Shown here: one piece after another, positions 34,538 through 42,962 of the stretch
Layout: the number at the start of each line of letters is the position of its first letter
How positions within the stretch are numbered: the stretch's first letter is position 1
Origin: Acidobacteriota bacterium
GTDB taxonomy: Bacteria > Acidobacteriota > Terriglobia > Terriglobales > Acidobacteriaceae
Direction: 5' to 3'
Length of the DNA: 64,000 bases
NCBI GenBank assembly: GCA_016196065.1
Contig: JACPYL010000010.1
Span: forward strand, 248,001 to 312,000
The notes under the pieces: model-generated
What the model was told of the DNA's origin: nothing
The model's input: the letters and a program-made list of their open reading frames with translations, nothing else
Database searches by the model: none
Translations under genes and position numbers: made by a program

Positions 34538-34840
34538 ATGGCCTTCACCAGACTCGCTTCCCAATCCGAACTCCCCGGCGTGAACGAAGTAAAGGAATTT
34601 TCCTGCGGCGGCAAGATGATCTGTGTCTCCAATGTAAACGGCGAAATCGGCGCCATGGATAACACCTGCCTGCATCGTGGAGGACCCTTGGGAGAGGGTG
34701 TGGTCGAAAACGGAAAAGTGATTTGTCCGTGGCACGGCTGGGCCTGGGATCCGAAAACCGGCGAGGCGCAGGCACCGGGAGCGAAGATTGCGGTGTATCC
34801 GGTGAAGATTGAGGATGGAGTTGTGCTGATTGAGGTTTGA
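34538..34840 (+). CDS. Rieske [2Fe-2S] ferredoxin
   Basis: This 100-residue single-domain Rieske protein has the two cluster motifs C-L-H-R-G-G-P-L (Cys-x-His) and C-P-W-H-G-W (Cys-x2-His), separated by about 16 residues. It resembles NirD-like or aromatic-dioxygenase ferredoxins, which deliver electrons to an oxygenase or reductase. No partner enzyme is adjacent. The ATG at 34538 begins the domain; an upstream frame from 34412 would read through the repeat and is not protein-like. Confidence 0.9.
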   Translation: MAFTRLASQSELPGVNEVKEFSCGGKMICVSNVNGEIGAMDNTCLHRGGPLGEGVVENGKVICPWHGWAWDPKTGEAQAPGAKIAVYPVKIEDGVVLIEV

Positions 34841-34849
34841 TAGACACCG

Positions 34850-35389
34850 ATGAAGGGATTCTCTAAAATCCAGGCATACTCAGTTCTGGTGCTCTCTGGG
34901 ATCGGCGTTTTGGTCTCCATTAGCCTTTATATCTTAGGAGTGACGCGTATCTACGAGTTCCCCGCAAAGGACAAGCAGTCTCTGTTTGTCGGTATTTTCG
35001 TGGTTTGGCTTTCAACGGTGACAACTGCGAATCGACTTACCAAGGATTTCAGACCTAAGGATTTTTGCAAAGCAGCTCTGCGTGGCTGCCCGCCTTGGAT
35101 GAGAATCGGATTGTGGGTTGTCATAGGGGGCGCGTTCGCCGTCTTGTTTTTGCCAACTCTCACGGGAATGGGCTCGGGTGATTCCCGCCATGCATTCATA
35201 TTGTTTCCAATATTCTTCTACGTGACTTCGTTTTGCGTGACGTACTCGCTGATCAATGTTGAAAGCGACAATTCAATGCCTCGCTGTCTAAACGGGCATG
35301 CACTCTCGCCGCTAACGAAGTTTTGTGACGAATGTGGCGCATCTGCTGCAACCGAGACCAGTATCGCAATTCAATCTCGTCTACCCTAG
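34850..35389 (+). CDS. Membrane protein with C-terminal zinc ribbon
   Basis: This 179-residue protein has four hydrophobic segments (about residues 9-30, 45-60, 86-105 and 115-135) and, after residue 143, a zinc-binding tail: C-LNGHALSPLTKF-C-DE-C. The ribbon is of the one-Cys, one-His, CxxC type. Function is unknown. Its end overlaps the start of the converging DUF1501 gene's end by nine bases (35381-35389). It is 9 bases after the Rieske gene on the same strand, so the two may be co-transcribed. Confidence 0.68.
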   Translation: MKGFSKIQAYSVLVLSGIGVLVSISLYILGVTRIYEFPAKDKQSLFVGIFVVWLSTVTTANRLTKDFRPKDFCKAALRGCPPWMRIGLWVVIGGAFAVLFLPTLTGMGSGDSRHAFILFPIFFYVTSFCVTYSLINVESDNSMPRCLNGHALSPLTKFCDECGASAATETSIAIQSRLP

Positions 35390-36625
35390 CAATCTCAGAG
35401 AATCTCCTCGCTGAGACTCAAAGCCCGGGAAAACAGTCTTCAGATCGTTGTTACCCAGATACCGCGACACGACTTCCCCCAGCACCGCGCGGAAGTCAGT
35501 CGTCACCGCCAGATCCCGTCCTTCGTAAAGTTGCGATTGATTCAGCCCCGGCCAGCGGCCGTAGACTTTGCCGCCCTTCACCGGGCCGCCTAAAACGAAC
35601 ATGGCGTTGGCGTGGCCGTGGTCGGTGCCGCGGTTGCCGTTTTCTTTGGCGGTGCGGCCGAATTCGGACATGGTGACGATGACGGTATCTTCGGCGAGGT
35701 CGCCGAGATCGGTCCAGAGCGCAGAGATCGATTGCGAGAATTCGGTGAGGACGTTCGCGATCTGTCCCTGGGTGCTGCCCTCGTTGACGTGGTGATCCCA
35801 TCCGCCGATGTCGGCGAAGGCAACTTGCACGCCGAGATTCGCTTTGATGAGTTGCGCGAGTTGTTTCAGGCTTTCGCCAAACCGTCCGCGCGGATAATTG
35901 GCGGCCGCGTTGGGCGTGTACTTGGACGGGTCGGCGGCTTTCAGCATTTTGACCGCGTCGAACGTCTCCTGTCCGGTGCCGTGCAGTGTGGTGTCGACGG
36001 AGTTCGCGTACATGGCTTCGAATGTATTCGCGATCGGAGCCGTTTTTGGATTGTGTCCGCCGACCGAGAAATCATTCAGGTTGTTGATGGCGACGGCAGT
36101 TTCTTTCCCGGCCAGAATGCGCGGCAGGGAAGGGCCGAGCGCGATGGCGCGAAAGGCCGCTTTGTCCGCGGGCATGTCGTTGTTATGCAGCGCACGGTTG
36201 AGCCAGCCATCTTCCGTAGCTTTCATGCCAGGCGTGCCTGACTCCATGTAATCCTGCGCGTCGAAGTGCGAGCGTGTTGGATCGGGAGATCCGGCCGCGT
36301 GCACGATGGCCAGATGTCCTTGCTTCCATAGCGGCTGGAATGACGACATCGACGGATGCAAGCCGAAGAGTCCGTCGAGGTCGAGCACCGACTTTCGGGG
36401 AATGTTGATGGTCGGGCGCGCGGCATAGTACGCAGACTCGCCATGCGGCACGACGATGTTGAGGCCGTCGGCGGCACCGCGCTGGAAAAGCACCACCAGG
36501 CGCTTGGGCCGCGATCCCGGTTCGGCAGCGCCGAACGCAGCGCGCGTGAGAAAACTCGGCAACGCCGCTGTCCCGACCGCCGCCAGTGCGCTATTGCGAA
36601 CGAAAACTCTGCGAGTGATGGGCAT
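35381..36625 (-). CDS. DUF1501 family protein with Tat-type signal (copy 1)
   Basis: This 414-residue DUF1501 protein has a twin-arginine-type signal (TRRVFVRNSALAAVGTAALP). The sulfatase/alkaline-phosphatase-like fold is visible in VVLFQRGAADGLNIVVPHGE, SHFDAQDYMESG and GGWDHHVNEGS, and in VIVTMSEFGRTAKENGNRGTDHGHANAMFV. DUF1501 proteins are secreted, of unknown substrate, and are usually paired with a DUF1800 protein. Here the DUF1800 gene ends 136 bases upstream of it on the same strand, with heptad array G in the gap. Confidence 0.9.
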   Translation of the reverse strand: MPITRRVFVRNSALAAVGTAALPSFLTRAAFGAAEPGSRPKRLVVLFQRGAADGLNIVVPHGESAYYAARPTINIPRKSVLDLDGLFGLHPSMSSFQPLWKQGHLAIVHAAGSPDPTRSHFDAQDYMESGTPGMKATEDGWLNRALHNNDMPADKAAFRAIALGPSLPRILAGKETAVAINNLNDFSVGGHNPKTAPIANTFEAMYANSVDTTLHGTGQETFDAVKMLKAADPSKYTPNAAANYPRGRFGESLKQLAQLIKANLGVQVAFADIGGWDHHVNEGSTQGQIANVLTEFSQSISALWTDLGDLAEDTVIVTMSEFGRTAKENGNRGTDHGHANAMFVLGGPVKGGKVYGRWPGLNQSQLYEGRDLAVTTDFRAVLGEVVSRYLGNNDLKTVFPGFESQRGDSLRLLG

Positions 36626-36632
36626 GGAAGAA

Positions 36633-36765
36633 GCTCCTGGCTTCTAGCTACTGGCTGCTAGCAAGCCGGACCTGAAATAGGCTCCTAGCTGCTCGCAAAC
36701 TCGTACGTTCCTGGTCGAAAACAAGGAGGTTGCCAGAAGCTAGTAGCTAGAGGCTAGCAGCTATC
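36633..36765. repeat. Heptad-periodic inverted repeat array G
   Basis: Left arm 36633-36660 is four units (GCTCCTG, GCTTCTA and so on, GCTNCTR). Right arm 36733-36765 (CCAGAAG, CTAGTAG and so on) gives the same type on the other strand. A further two units lie at 36681-36694. The right arm includes the TAG stop of the DUF1800 gene (36761-36763). Confidence 0.8.
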
Positions 36766-38779
36766 TTCTCTGAAACTCCGGCGATCCCAAAATCAATCCC
36801 GTGATTGCTGCCACGTTCGGCGGACGCTTTACATCGTCCAGTTTTTGCTGGCTGATCTTCGGATCGTCCAACTGCTGGCTGATCGTATCGTGCGTTTGTT
36901 TGGAGACGTCTCCGGCGAGCAACGAATTTTCGAGCGCCGCCAGCGTCTGCTGCGCGTCTTGAGCGGCGGGCGCCAGATGCGTTGTATCCACGGCGACGCC
37001 GCGCACTTTTCCGGCGGCCATGCCTAACGCAAAATTCATGCGGCCCAATAGTGCCGAAGAATTCACCCACGCATCGGATTTCATCGAATAGCCCGTCGGC
37101 GGCTGCATGGCGTACGGAGCCATGCCCATAGTGTTGAGTGTCCCGAGTACAGCGCGGGGATCATCCACTTGCGCTCCGCTTGCTCGTACCGCTGAGACTA
37201 CAAATTCGAGGGGCGTCTTTACTTTGGCGCGGTAGGCTTCGGGTGTCCAGAATTCTTCGGAAGCAAACATCGTGCGCAGTACTTCACGAATGTCGCCGTG
37301 TTTCTTGAGGAAGGTCTGCGCCATGCGATCGACCAGCGTGGGCGGAGGGTCGTCGGCGACGAAGCGCATGGCAAGTTTCTGCGAGATGAAATGCGCGGTC
37401 TTTGGATTCCGCGCGAGCATGCGCAAGACTTCCAGTCCTTCTTTTTCGCCGTTCTCCTTGATCTTGTGTCCGAGCACCATTTTCGTGCCGGGCTCGTGCA
37501 TGCGCGGATCGAAGTGGAAACCAGCACCGTTCTTGGGCTGCTCGATGGTCCAACCGGTAAACACTTTTGCTACTTCGGTGACGTCCTGCTGGGAATAGCC
37601 GCCGTTCACGCTGAGCGTGTGCAGTTCCATCAACTCGCGGCCGTAATTCTCGTTCAGGCCGCTAGCTGTCTTGGCTTTCCCTTTCGCAGGACGAGCCCCG
37701 GGGCGGTGATCGTGACTTCTTTTGCGATTGCGCGGAGCGATACCCAAGCCCACTTCCGAATCGGGTCCGACGCTCAGCCAGTTATCGAGATAGAACAACA
37801 TTGCCGGACTCTGTGCGGTCGCGACCAGCAGGTCTTCAAATTTTCCCAGCGCATGCGGACGAATCACGTCGCGTTCGTAGCTGGTGAGCAGAATCCTGTC
37901 GGAGCCTTTGTTGATGAAGATATTGAAGTGGTTGAACCAGAAGTCGGTCATGACTTCGTCGAGCTGGCGTTCGCTATAGACGGCACGCAGCAACTTCGCC
38001 TGCGTCAGTTCACCGATGACGACGCGCTCGGGGTTCTCCAAGGCCATCAGCGTCTCTTTTTGCTGCGGCGTCATGCCTTCCATCAGGGCGTCGGCTTTCT
38101 GGCCATTCATGTCAGACGCAAGCGCGAGTTGTTCGTCGGCCGGCAGCTGGAGAATTTCTTTGAGGCGTTGATCAGCCGGCATGGCGAGCAATTCCTGAAT
38201 CTTGCGCCGGGCCGCGCGCCGGTTTTCCTGGCGATCGTCACTGGGAGGCTCGGCCTGCATGTCGGATATCGGCTTCTCTCCATCCGCGGAAGCCATCGAA
38301 GGATCGGCGGCCGAATTCCTGCTGGCGCCGGTTGTTTCTTCCTTTCGATCCTTCCTGTTTTCGTAGCGCTGCAACTGTGCTTCATAGACGGCGCGCTTGG
38401 CCGGATCATTCGGCAAATCGGCCCGGCCATTGGCCACCTGCCGGATCACCTGGTTGGGAGGAAAGTTTTCGACCAGCTCGCGAGTGTTCATCCGCAACGT
38501 TCGGAAAGGAGCGAGGCGGGCTTGCAGGGCTGTGTCGTCGATTCTTTCGGGATGGAGTTGCGCATCAATCCATTTATCGACGCCGATTTGAGTGACCCGT
38601 TGTACGTCTCCGGGACGAGGTCCGAATGTCAGGCGATTCAAGGCGTGGACGGCGCGCTTCTGTTCGTCCATGGCCCCGGCGTTTGTGGCTTTTCGCTTGG
38701 CGTCGAGTTGGGATGCCAGACCCGCAATCAGCAGGAGTCCGGTAGCGACGGCGAGATGGCAGTCGCGAAGCATTCCCAT
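36761..38779 (-). CDS. DUF1800 family secreted protein (copy 1)
   Basis: This 672-residue DUF1800 protein has a signal peptide (LAVATGLLLIAGLASQLDA). The domain opens with LNRLTFGPRPGDVQRVTQIG, has DFWFNHFNIFINKG and, later, GRELMELHTLSVNGGYSQQDVTEVAKVFTGW. An insertion of about 100 residues (rich in Gln, Arg, Ala, Asp) lies after residue 140. The family is secreted, of unknown function, and is always found next to DUF1501, as here. The stop codon lies inside the heptad array. Confidence 0.9.
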   Translation of the reverse strand: MGMLRDCHLAVATGLLLIAGLASQLDAKRKATNAGAMDEQKRAVHALNRLTFGPRPGDVQRVTQIGVDKWIDAQLHPERIDDTALQARLAPFRTLRMNTRELVENFPPNQVIRQVANGRADLPNDPAKRAVYEAQLQRYENRKDRKEETTGASRNSAADPSMASADGEKPISDMQAEPPSDDRQENRRAARRKIQELLAMPADQRLKEILQLPADEQLALASDMNGQKADALMEGMTPQQKETLMALENPERVVIGELTQAKLLRAVYSERQLDEVMTDFWFNHFNIFINKGSDRILLTSYERDVIRPHALGKFEDLLVATAQSPAMLFYLDNWLSVGPDSEVGLGIAPRNRKRSHDHRPGARPAKGKAKTASGLNENYGRELMELHTLSVNGGYSQQDVTEVAKVFTGWTIEQPKNGAGFHFDPRMHEPGTKMVLGHKIKENGEKEGLEVLRMLARNPKTAHFISQKLAMRFVADDPPPTLVDRMAQTFLKKHGDIREVLRTMFASEEFWTPEAYRAKVKTPLEFVVSAVRASGAQVDDPRAVLGTLNTMGMAPYAMQPPTGYSMKSDAWVNSSALLGRMNFALGMAAGKVRGVAVDTTHLAPAAQDAQQTLAALENSLLAGDVSKQTHDTISQQLDDPKISQQKLDDVKRPPNVAAITGLILGSPEFQRR

Positions 38780-38829
38780 ACTTCTCGATTGAACCCAGTT
38801 TACGGAAAGAAGTTGCAGGTTGGATGCGG

Positions 38830-38945
38830 GCTGCGAGCTAAGAGCTTCGGGCTTGAGGCTTCGGGCTTGAGGTTTCGGGATGCGGGCCCCGAGCTTGGCA
38901 GGAAATGTTTGAGCAGTTTCAAGCTCGTAGCTCGTAGCTTCTTCT
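38830..38945. repeat. Heptad-periodic inverted repeat array H
   Basis: Ten consecutive 7-base units from 38830 to 38899, starting GCTGCGA and GCTAAGA, mostly GCTNNRR. A short opposite arm at 38922-38942 is AGCTCGT repeated, then AGCTTCT, and runs into the stop codon of the PilZ gene (38945-38947). It is the longest array in the window. Confidence 0.82.
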
Positions 38946-39631
38946 TAGCGCTTCAGTTGCGCAACGTACGCATTGCCGCTTTGTCCTTTGCGGGCAGCGC
39001 TTTCGATGAACTTGAGGAATTCACGCAGATGTTCTTTCTCCATCAATTCCGCTTCGGAGAATTTCACGCGCACGCCAAACGAGGGCGCGCTACGTGTGAC
39101 GATCCCATTGAGGATGACGCCCTTGACCCAGATTTTTCCGTTGGCGACCCACAACCCAATCCCCACGGTTCGACCGGGAGGAATCGGTGTGGCGGTTTCG
39201 ACGAAGCAACCGCCTCGGCCCACGTTGGAAAGATTGCCCCACACGGGCCCTTCCAGTCCTTCGATGTGCAGTTCGACCGCGATAAAGCATTTCACGCGCG
39301 CAAACCGGCGACGATCCTGCGCGGTTTGTGCGCCAAACAATTCGGGTTCAAAAGGAGGCGTGTCGTCGATCGGTTGCGGATGAGGCATGGGCGCCGACTT
39401 AACTGCAGCGGCGGGCGGTGCACCGTTTGCGCTCGCGACCGCGGCACGAGCCTTGACCGCTGAGTCCTTGATTTCGCGCATCGCCGTGAGCAGAGCCTGC
39501 TCACGCTTCTCGGGAGACACCTCGCGGTAGGTCTGCAAGAGTTTGCCGAGGTGGCTAACCAGATCAGGATCGGTCAACAGACGAGTCCAATCCGATCCTT
39601 TTGCGGGCGATTCTTTTGTCGAATCCTTCAT
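38945..39631 (-). CDS. PilZ-domain protein, long form
   Basis: In this 228-residue protein the N-terminal 100 residues form a helical region (DLVSHLGKLLQTYREV) of no known domain. The PilZ domain spans about residues 105-215: RRFARVKCFIAVELHIEG contains the R-x3-R c-di-GMP half-site (RRFAR) and LSNVGRGGCFVETATPIPPG the [D/N]xSxxG-like half-site, though with N-V-G. It probably reads c-di-GMP. It lies between the two DUF1800/DUF1501 pairs. The ATG at 39631 is the first start; array H abuts its stop. Confidence 0.78.
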   Translation of the reverse strand: MKDSTKESPAKGSDWTRLLTDPDLVSHLGKLLQTYREVSPEKREQALLTAMREIKDSAVKARAAVASANGAPPAAAVKSAPMPHPQPIDDTPPFEPELFGAQTAQDRRRFARVKCFIAVELHIEGLEGPVWGNLSNVGRGGCFVETATPIPPGRTVGIGLWVANGKIWVKGVILNGIVTRSAPSFGVRVKFSEAELMEKEHLREFLKFIESAARKGQSGNAYVAQLKR

Positions 39632-40191
39632 GCGGAACGGCTTACCTCACGCACTATGAGCGTAAAAATAGGACGCGCTTGCTTCTCTAAGATGTGACGG
39701 CGGGTGCTGGTTACGCAAGTGACTAAGGTCACTCGGCGGCATTCCCTGGAGTGCAAAGGCACCAGGAAATTGTGTTGCAAACCCGCAATCCATCAGTGGC
39801 TCGTGGGCGGTTTACCGTTGATGGACGATCAGAATCCAGAATCGCTGGGGCGCGCAAGAGCCTAATGCATCGTCTCCTTGATTTCACGCGACGGGCAACT
39901 TTCCTGACTCGTGACACAGTCGAATGTGCACGGAAGAAAATACGCGAGCACCGAGAAATCGCTGCGTGCCGTTGCGACTCCATGAGTGGCCAGATGTCTG
40001 CCGCCATGTGTCCGTAATCCGATTTGCGTGGTGACCGTGCGGACCTCGACCGCGCGCCCACATCGCAACTTCTTTACCTGACCGTACGCTGTACTTTCGA
40101 GTGCACCTCTGGGACGTATCTCAAAAATCTGTTCGCACATATGCTTGGCCTCAATTCCGGTCAGAGTTTCTGACTGCTTGGGGTGGAACCG
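39632..40191. other. Intergenic region, 560 bases, no gene
   Basis: Between the divergent PilZ and DUF1800-copy-2 genes. I see a small hairpin GTGAC-TAAG-GTCAC at 39719-39732 and a 7-base tandem pair CAGAATC near 39830-39845. No convincing reading frame is present: minus-strand frames here are short and low in quality. No tRNA or riboswitch-like pattern is visible. Confidence 0.5.
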
Positions 40192-42927
40192 ATGCTCAGC
40201 ATAATCGCGAAGAAGCGAATCCAACTCGGACTGGCTCTTCTTGTTGGTCTGAGCGCGGCGCTCACAGGTTGCGGAATTATCGGAGGCGATCACTCCAGCA
40301 ACAGTGTCGTCGTCTCGCCGTCGAGTGCTGAAGTTCGCGCCGGTGACACTCTGCAATTCAGCGCACAGGTAAACGGCGGTGGAAACGCGCCGACAGCGGG
40401 CTCAGCCCCTACCGGTGGTCCCGGGCCCGATGGCCACCGCAAGAATTTCATGGGCAAAGTCCAGGCGCAGTCGAATGCAGATGCCCAGGTGCAGTGGTCA
40501 GTCAATGGAATTGCCGGCGGCAATGCGACGGTCGGAACAATCAGCGATGCAGGTTTGTATACGGCACCAGCCGCGCTCCCCGACCCAACATCCGTGCAAG
40601 TCACCGCGACGAACGTTGCCGATATGACATCCGGTGACGCGGCGGTCACGCTCGAGAATCCAGTGCCGGCCGTGCAAAGCGTGCAGCCGGATCCCGTCAA
40701 CGTGGGCGCCGTTACTTTGACCGTCAACGGTTCGAAGTTTGTAAAAGGCGCGCAAGTTTTCTGGAAGAGCACCGCGCTGACCACGACATTTGTTTCCGCA
40801 AGCAAGCTCACTGCGACCGGGACTGCCGCTCAGTCTGATATCGGCAAAGTGCCGATCACGGTGAAGAATCCGGATCCCGGGGCGGTTACTTCGAAGACTG
40901 CTTACTCGCTGACGGTGAATGCCCCGCTCAACATCCAGGTGAAAGTAACGCCGGCAACGGCGCAGGTTCGAACCGGCGTGAAGCAACAATTTTCTGCGAC
41001 GGTCACCGGGACCAGCAATACAGCGGTGACGTGGTCAGTGAGCGGCGTTGCCGGCGGAAACGCGACGCTCGGCATGGTGGATACGGGTGGCATGTACACG
41101 GCACCGGCGAGTGTTCCGAATTCAAATCCAGTGAGTGTAACTGCGACCAGTGTCGCCGATAGCCGCGCCGCCGCATCCGGCGCGGCTACCATTTTCAATC
41201 CCGTTCCCGTGCTGACGGCCGTTGCTCCCACTACCGTCAATGTCGGCAATTTCACGTTGACGGCAACCGGTTCGAAATTCGTCAACGGGGCAGTGGTTGT
41301 TTTCGGTGGACAATTTCTCACGACAACGTTCAATAACTCCACGCAACTCACCGCCTCCGGAACCGCTACGGACCAGCAAGTGGGCACGGTGCAGGTGACG
41401 GTGCAGAATCCGAATCCGGGTTCGGCGAATTCGAACGCGCTCCCGGTACAAGTTTCCGCGCAAGGCAATCAGGTGACGGCCGCTGCTGCCGCGCGGTTCC
41501 TTGAACAATCGAGTTGGGGACCAACCCAGCAGACGATCGCGCAAGTCCAGGGCGCCGGTTTCAAAGGCTTCCTGACACAGCAATTCAGTGCGCCGGCTGT
41601 TTCCTACAAGACGCCTGGTCCGAACGACGATCTGCGTTTCGTGCAGAAACAGTTTTTCGTGAACGCCGCGCAGGGGCAGGATCAGCTGCGCCAGCGCGTT
41701 GCCTTCGCCCTGAACGAGATCATGGTGGTGTCGGCGCGCAAGATCGGCGATCCAAGCGCCTTCTCGTTGTGGATGAACATGATGCAGACCGATTCCTTCG
41801 GGAATTTCTCGACGTTGTTGAAGGACGTCACGCTGAGTCCGGCGATGGGCAACTATCTCGACATGGCCAACAACGACGGCTGCAACGGATGTTCGCCCAA
41901 TGAAAATTACGCCCGCGAAGTGATGCAGCTGTTCACCATCGGGCTCGTGCAGCTCAATCCGGACGGCACGCCCCAGACCGATGGCTCGGGCAATCCAATC
42001 CCAACTTACTCGCAGGACACCATCGAAGGATTTGCGCACACCTTCACGGGCTGGTCGTATCCGCCCCAGCCGGGAAAGAGTCCGCAGTTCTACTCCGACC
42101 GCTACTACAGCGGCCCGATGCTTCCTTTCGACAACCATCACGACAAAGGAGCCAAGCTGCTATTGAACGGCGTCAGCCTGTCGGCAGGCGGAACCGCGCA
42201 AGCTGACCTCGATGCCGCGCTCGCGAATATTTTCAATCATCCGAACGTGGGACCGTTCATCTCGAAGCAGCTGATCCAGAAGCTGGTGATGAGCAACCCG
42301 AGCCCGGACTATGTGTCGCGTGTTGCGCAGGTGTTCAACGACAACGGCAGCGGAGTGCGTGGAGACATGAAGGCAGTGATCAGCGCGATCCTGCTCGATC
42401 CCGAAGCGCGCCGCGGTGACGATCCCGCACAGGTGCAGTCTAGCGACGGCCATTTGAAGGAGCCGTTGCTCCAAATGATTAGCGTCATGCGGGCACTGAA
42501 CGCGACTACCGATGGCGACAACCTCATGTACTACGGCAGCGACATGCGCCAGGAACCGTTCAACTCGACGACCGTATTCAATTTCTATCCGCCAAACTAC
42601 GTGATTCCGGGCACGCAGCTGCTGGGACCGGAATTCAAGATCCTGAATACCAGCACGACGATTTCACGCATCAACTTCGTGAATGACATCGTGTACGGCA
42701 GCGTGGGGCAGAACACGAAGACAGATATTTCCAGTTACGTTGCGGTTGCGGGCGACGTCAACAAACTACTCGACCTGGTGTCGAGCGTCATGCTGCATGG
42801 CCAGATGTCCGATAGCATGCGCAGCACGCTGGTCAGCACCATTACACCGATTACCGACACAAAACGCCGAGCGAAGGCGGCTCTTTACCTGGTGGGCAGT
42901 TCGTCCCAGGCGCAAGTGCAACATTGA
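40192..42927 (+). CDS. DUF1800 lipoprotein with Ig-like repeats (copy 2)
   Basis: This 911-residue protein carries a lipoprotein signal (LGLALLVGLSAALTGC, lipobox LTGC). Residues about 40-425 are Big/IPT-like beta domains (SPSSAEVRAGDTLQFSA, then TVNGSKFVKGAQVFWKS and TATGSKFVNGAVVVFGG). From about residue 430 it is the DUF1800 domain: RFLEQSSWGPTQQTIAQVQ, then FALNEIMVVSARKI and ENYAREVMQLFTIGL, FTGWSYPP. Start ATG 40192 fits the signal and is preceded by GGGGTGG; an in-frame GTG at 40183 is an alternative. It is 35 bases from the DUF1501 gene and should be one operon with it. Confidence 0.9.
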   Translation: MLSIIAKKRIQLGLALLVGLSAALTGCGIIGGDHSSNSVVVSPSSAEVRAGDTLQFSAQVNGGGNAPTAGSAPTGGPGPDGHRKNFMGKVQAQSNADAQVQWSVNGIAGGNATVGTISDAGLYTAPAALPDPTSVQVTATNVADMTSGDAAVTLENPVPAVQSVQPDPVNVGAVTLTVNGSKFVKGAQVFWKSTALTTTFVSASKLTATGTAAQSDIGKVPITVKNPDPGAVTSKTAYSLTVNAPLNIQVKVTPATAQVRTGVKQQFSATVTGTSNTAVTWSVSGVAGGNATLGMVDTGGMYTAPASVPNSNPVSVTATSVADSRAAASGAATIFNPVPVLTAVAPTTVNVGNFTLTATGSKFVNGAVVVFGGQFLTTTFNNSTQLTASGTATDQQVGTVQVTVQNPNPGSANSNALPVQVSAQGNQVTAAAAARFLEQSSWGPTQQTIAQVQGAGFKGFLTQQFSAPAVSYKTPGPNDDLRFVQKQFFVNAAQGQDQLRQRVAFALNEIMVVSARKIGDPSAFSLWMNMMQTDSFGNFSTLLKDVTLSPAMGNYLDMANNDGCNGCSPNENYAREVMQLFTIGLVQLNPDGTPQTDGSGNPIPTYSQDTIEGFAHTFTGWSYPPQPGKSPQFYSDRYYSGPMLPFDNHHDKGAKLLLNGVSLSAGGTAQADLDAALANIFNHPNVGPFISKQLIQKLVMSNPSPDYVSRVAQVFNDNGSGVRGDMKAVISAILLDPEARRGDDPAQVQSSDGHLKEPLLQMISVMRALNATTDGDNLMYYGSDMRQEPFNSTTVFNFYPPNYVIPGTQLLGPEFKILNTSTTISRINFVNDIVYGSVGQNTKTDISSYVAVAGDVNKLLDLVSSVMLHGQMSDSMRSTLVSTITPITDTKRRAKAALYLVGSSSQAQVQH

Positions 42928-42962
42928 TTTGAAAACTGACGCCATCGGCACACGGAGGAACC

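Noticed and set aside
38830-38945. Heptad array as a CRISPR array
   Set aside because: Unit length is 7 bases, with no spacers and no cas genes nearby.
37298-39463. 721-codon plus-strand frame opposite the DUF1800 gene
   Set aside because: Exact antisense of a gene with clear domain motifs; the translated product is repetitive and without family match.
39862-40356. Minus-strand frame in the gap between the PilZ and DUF1800 genes
   Set aside because: It overlaps the signal peptide of DUF1800 copy 2, and its translation has no recognisable composition.
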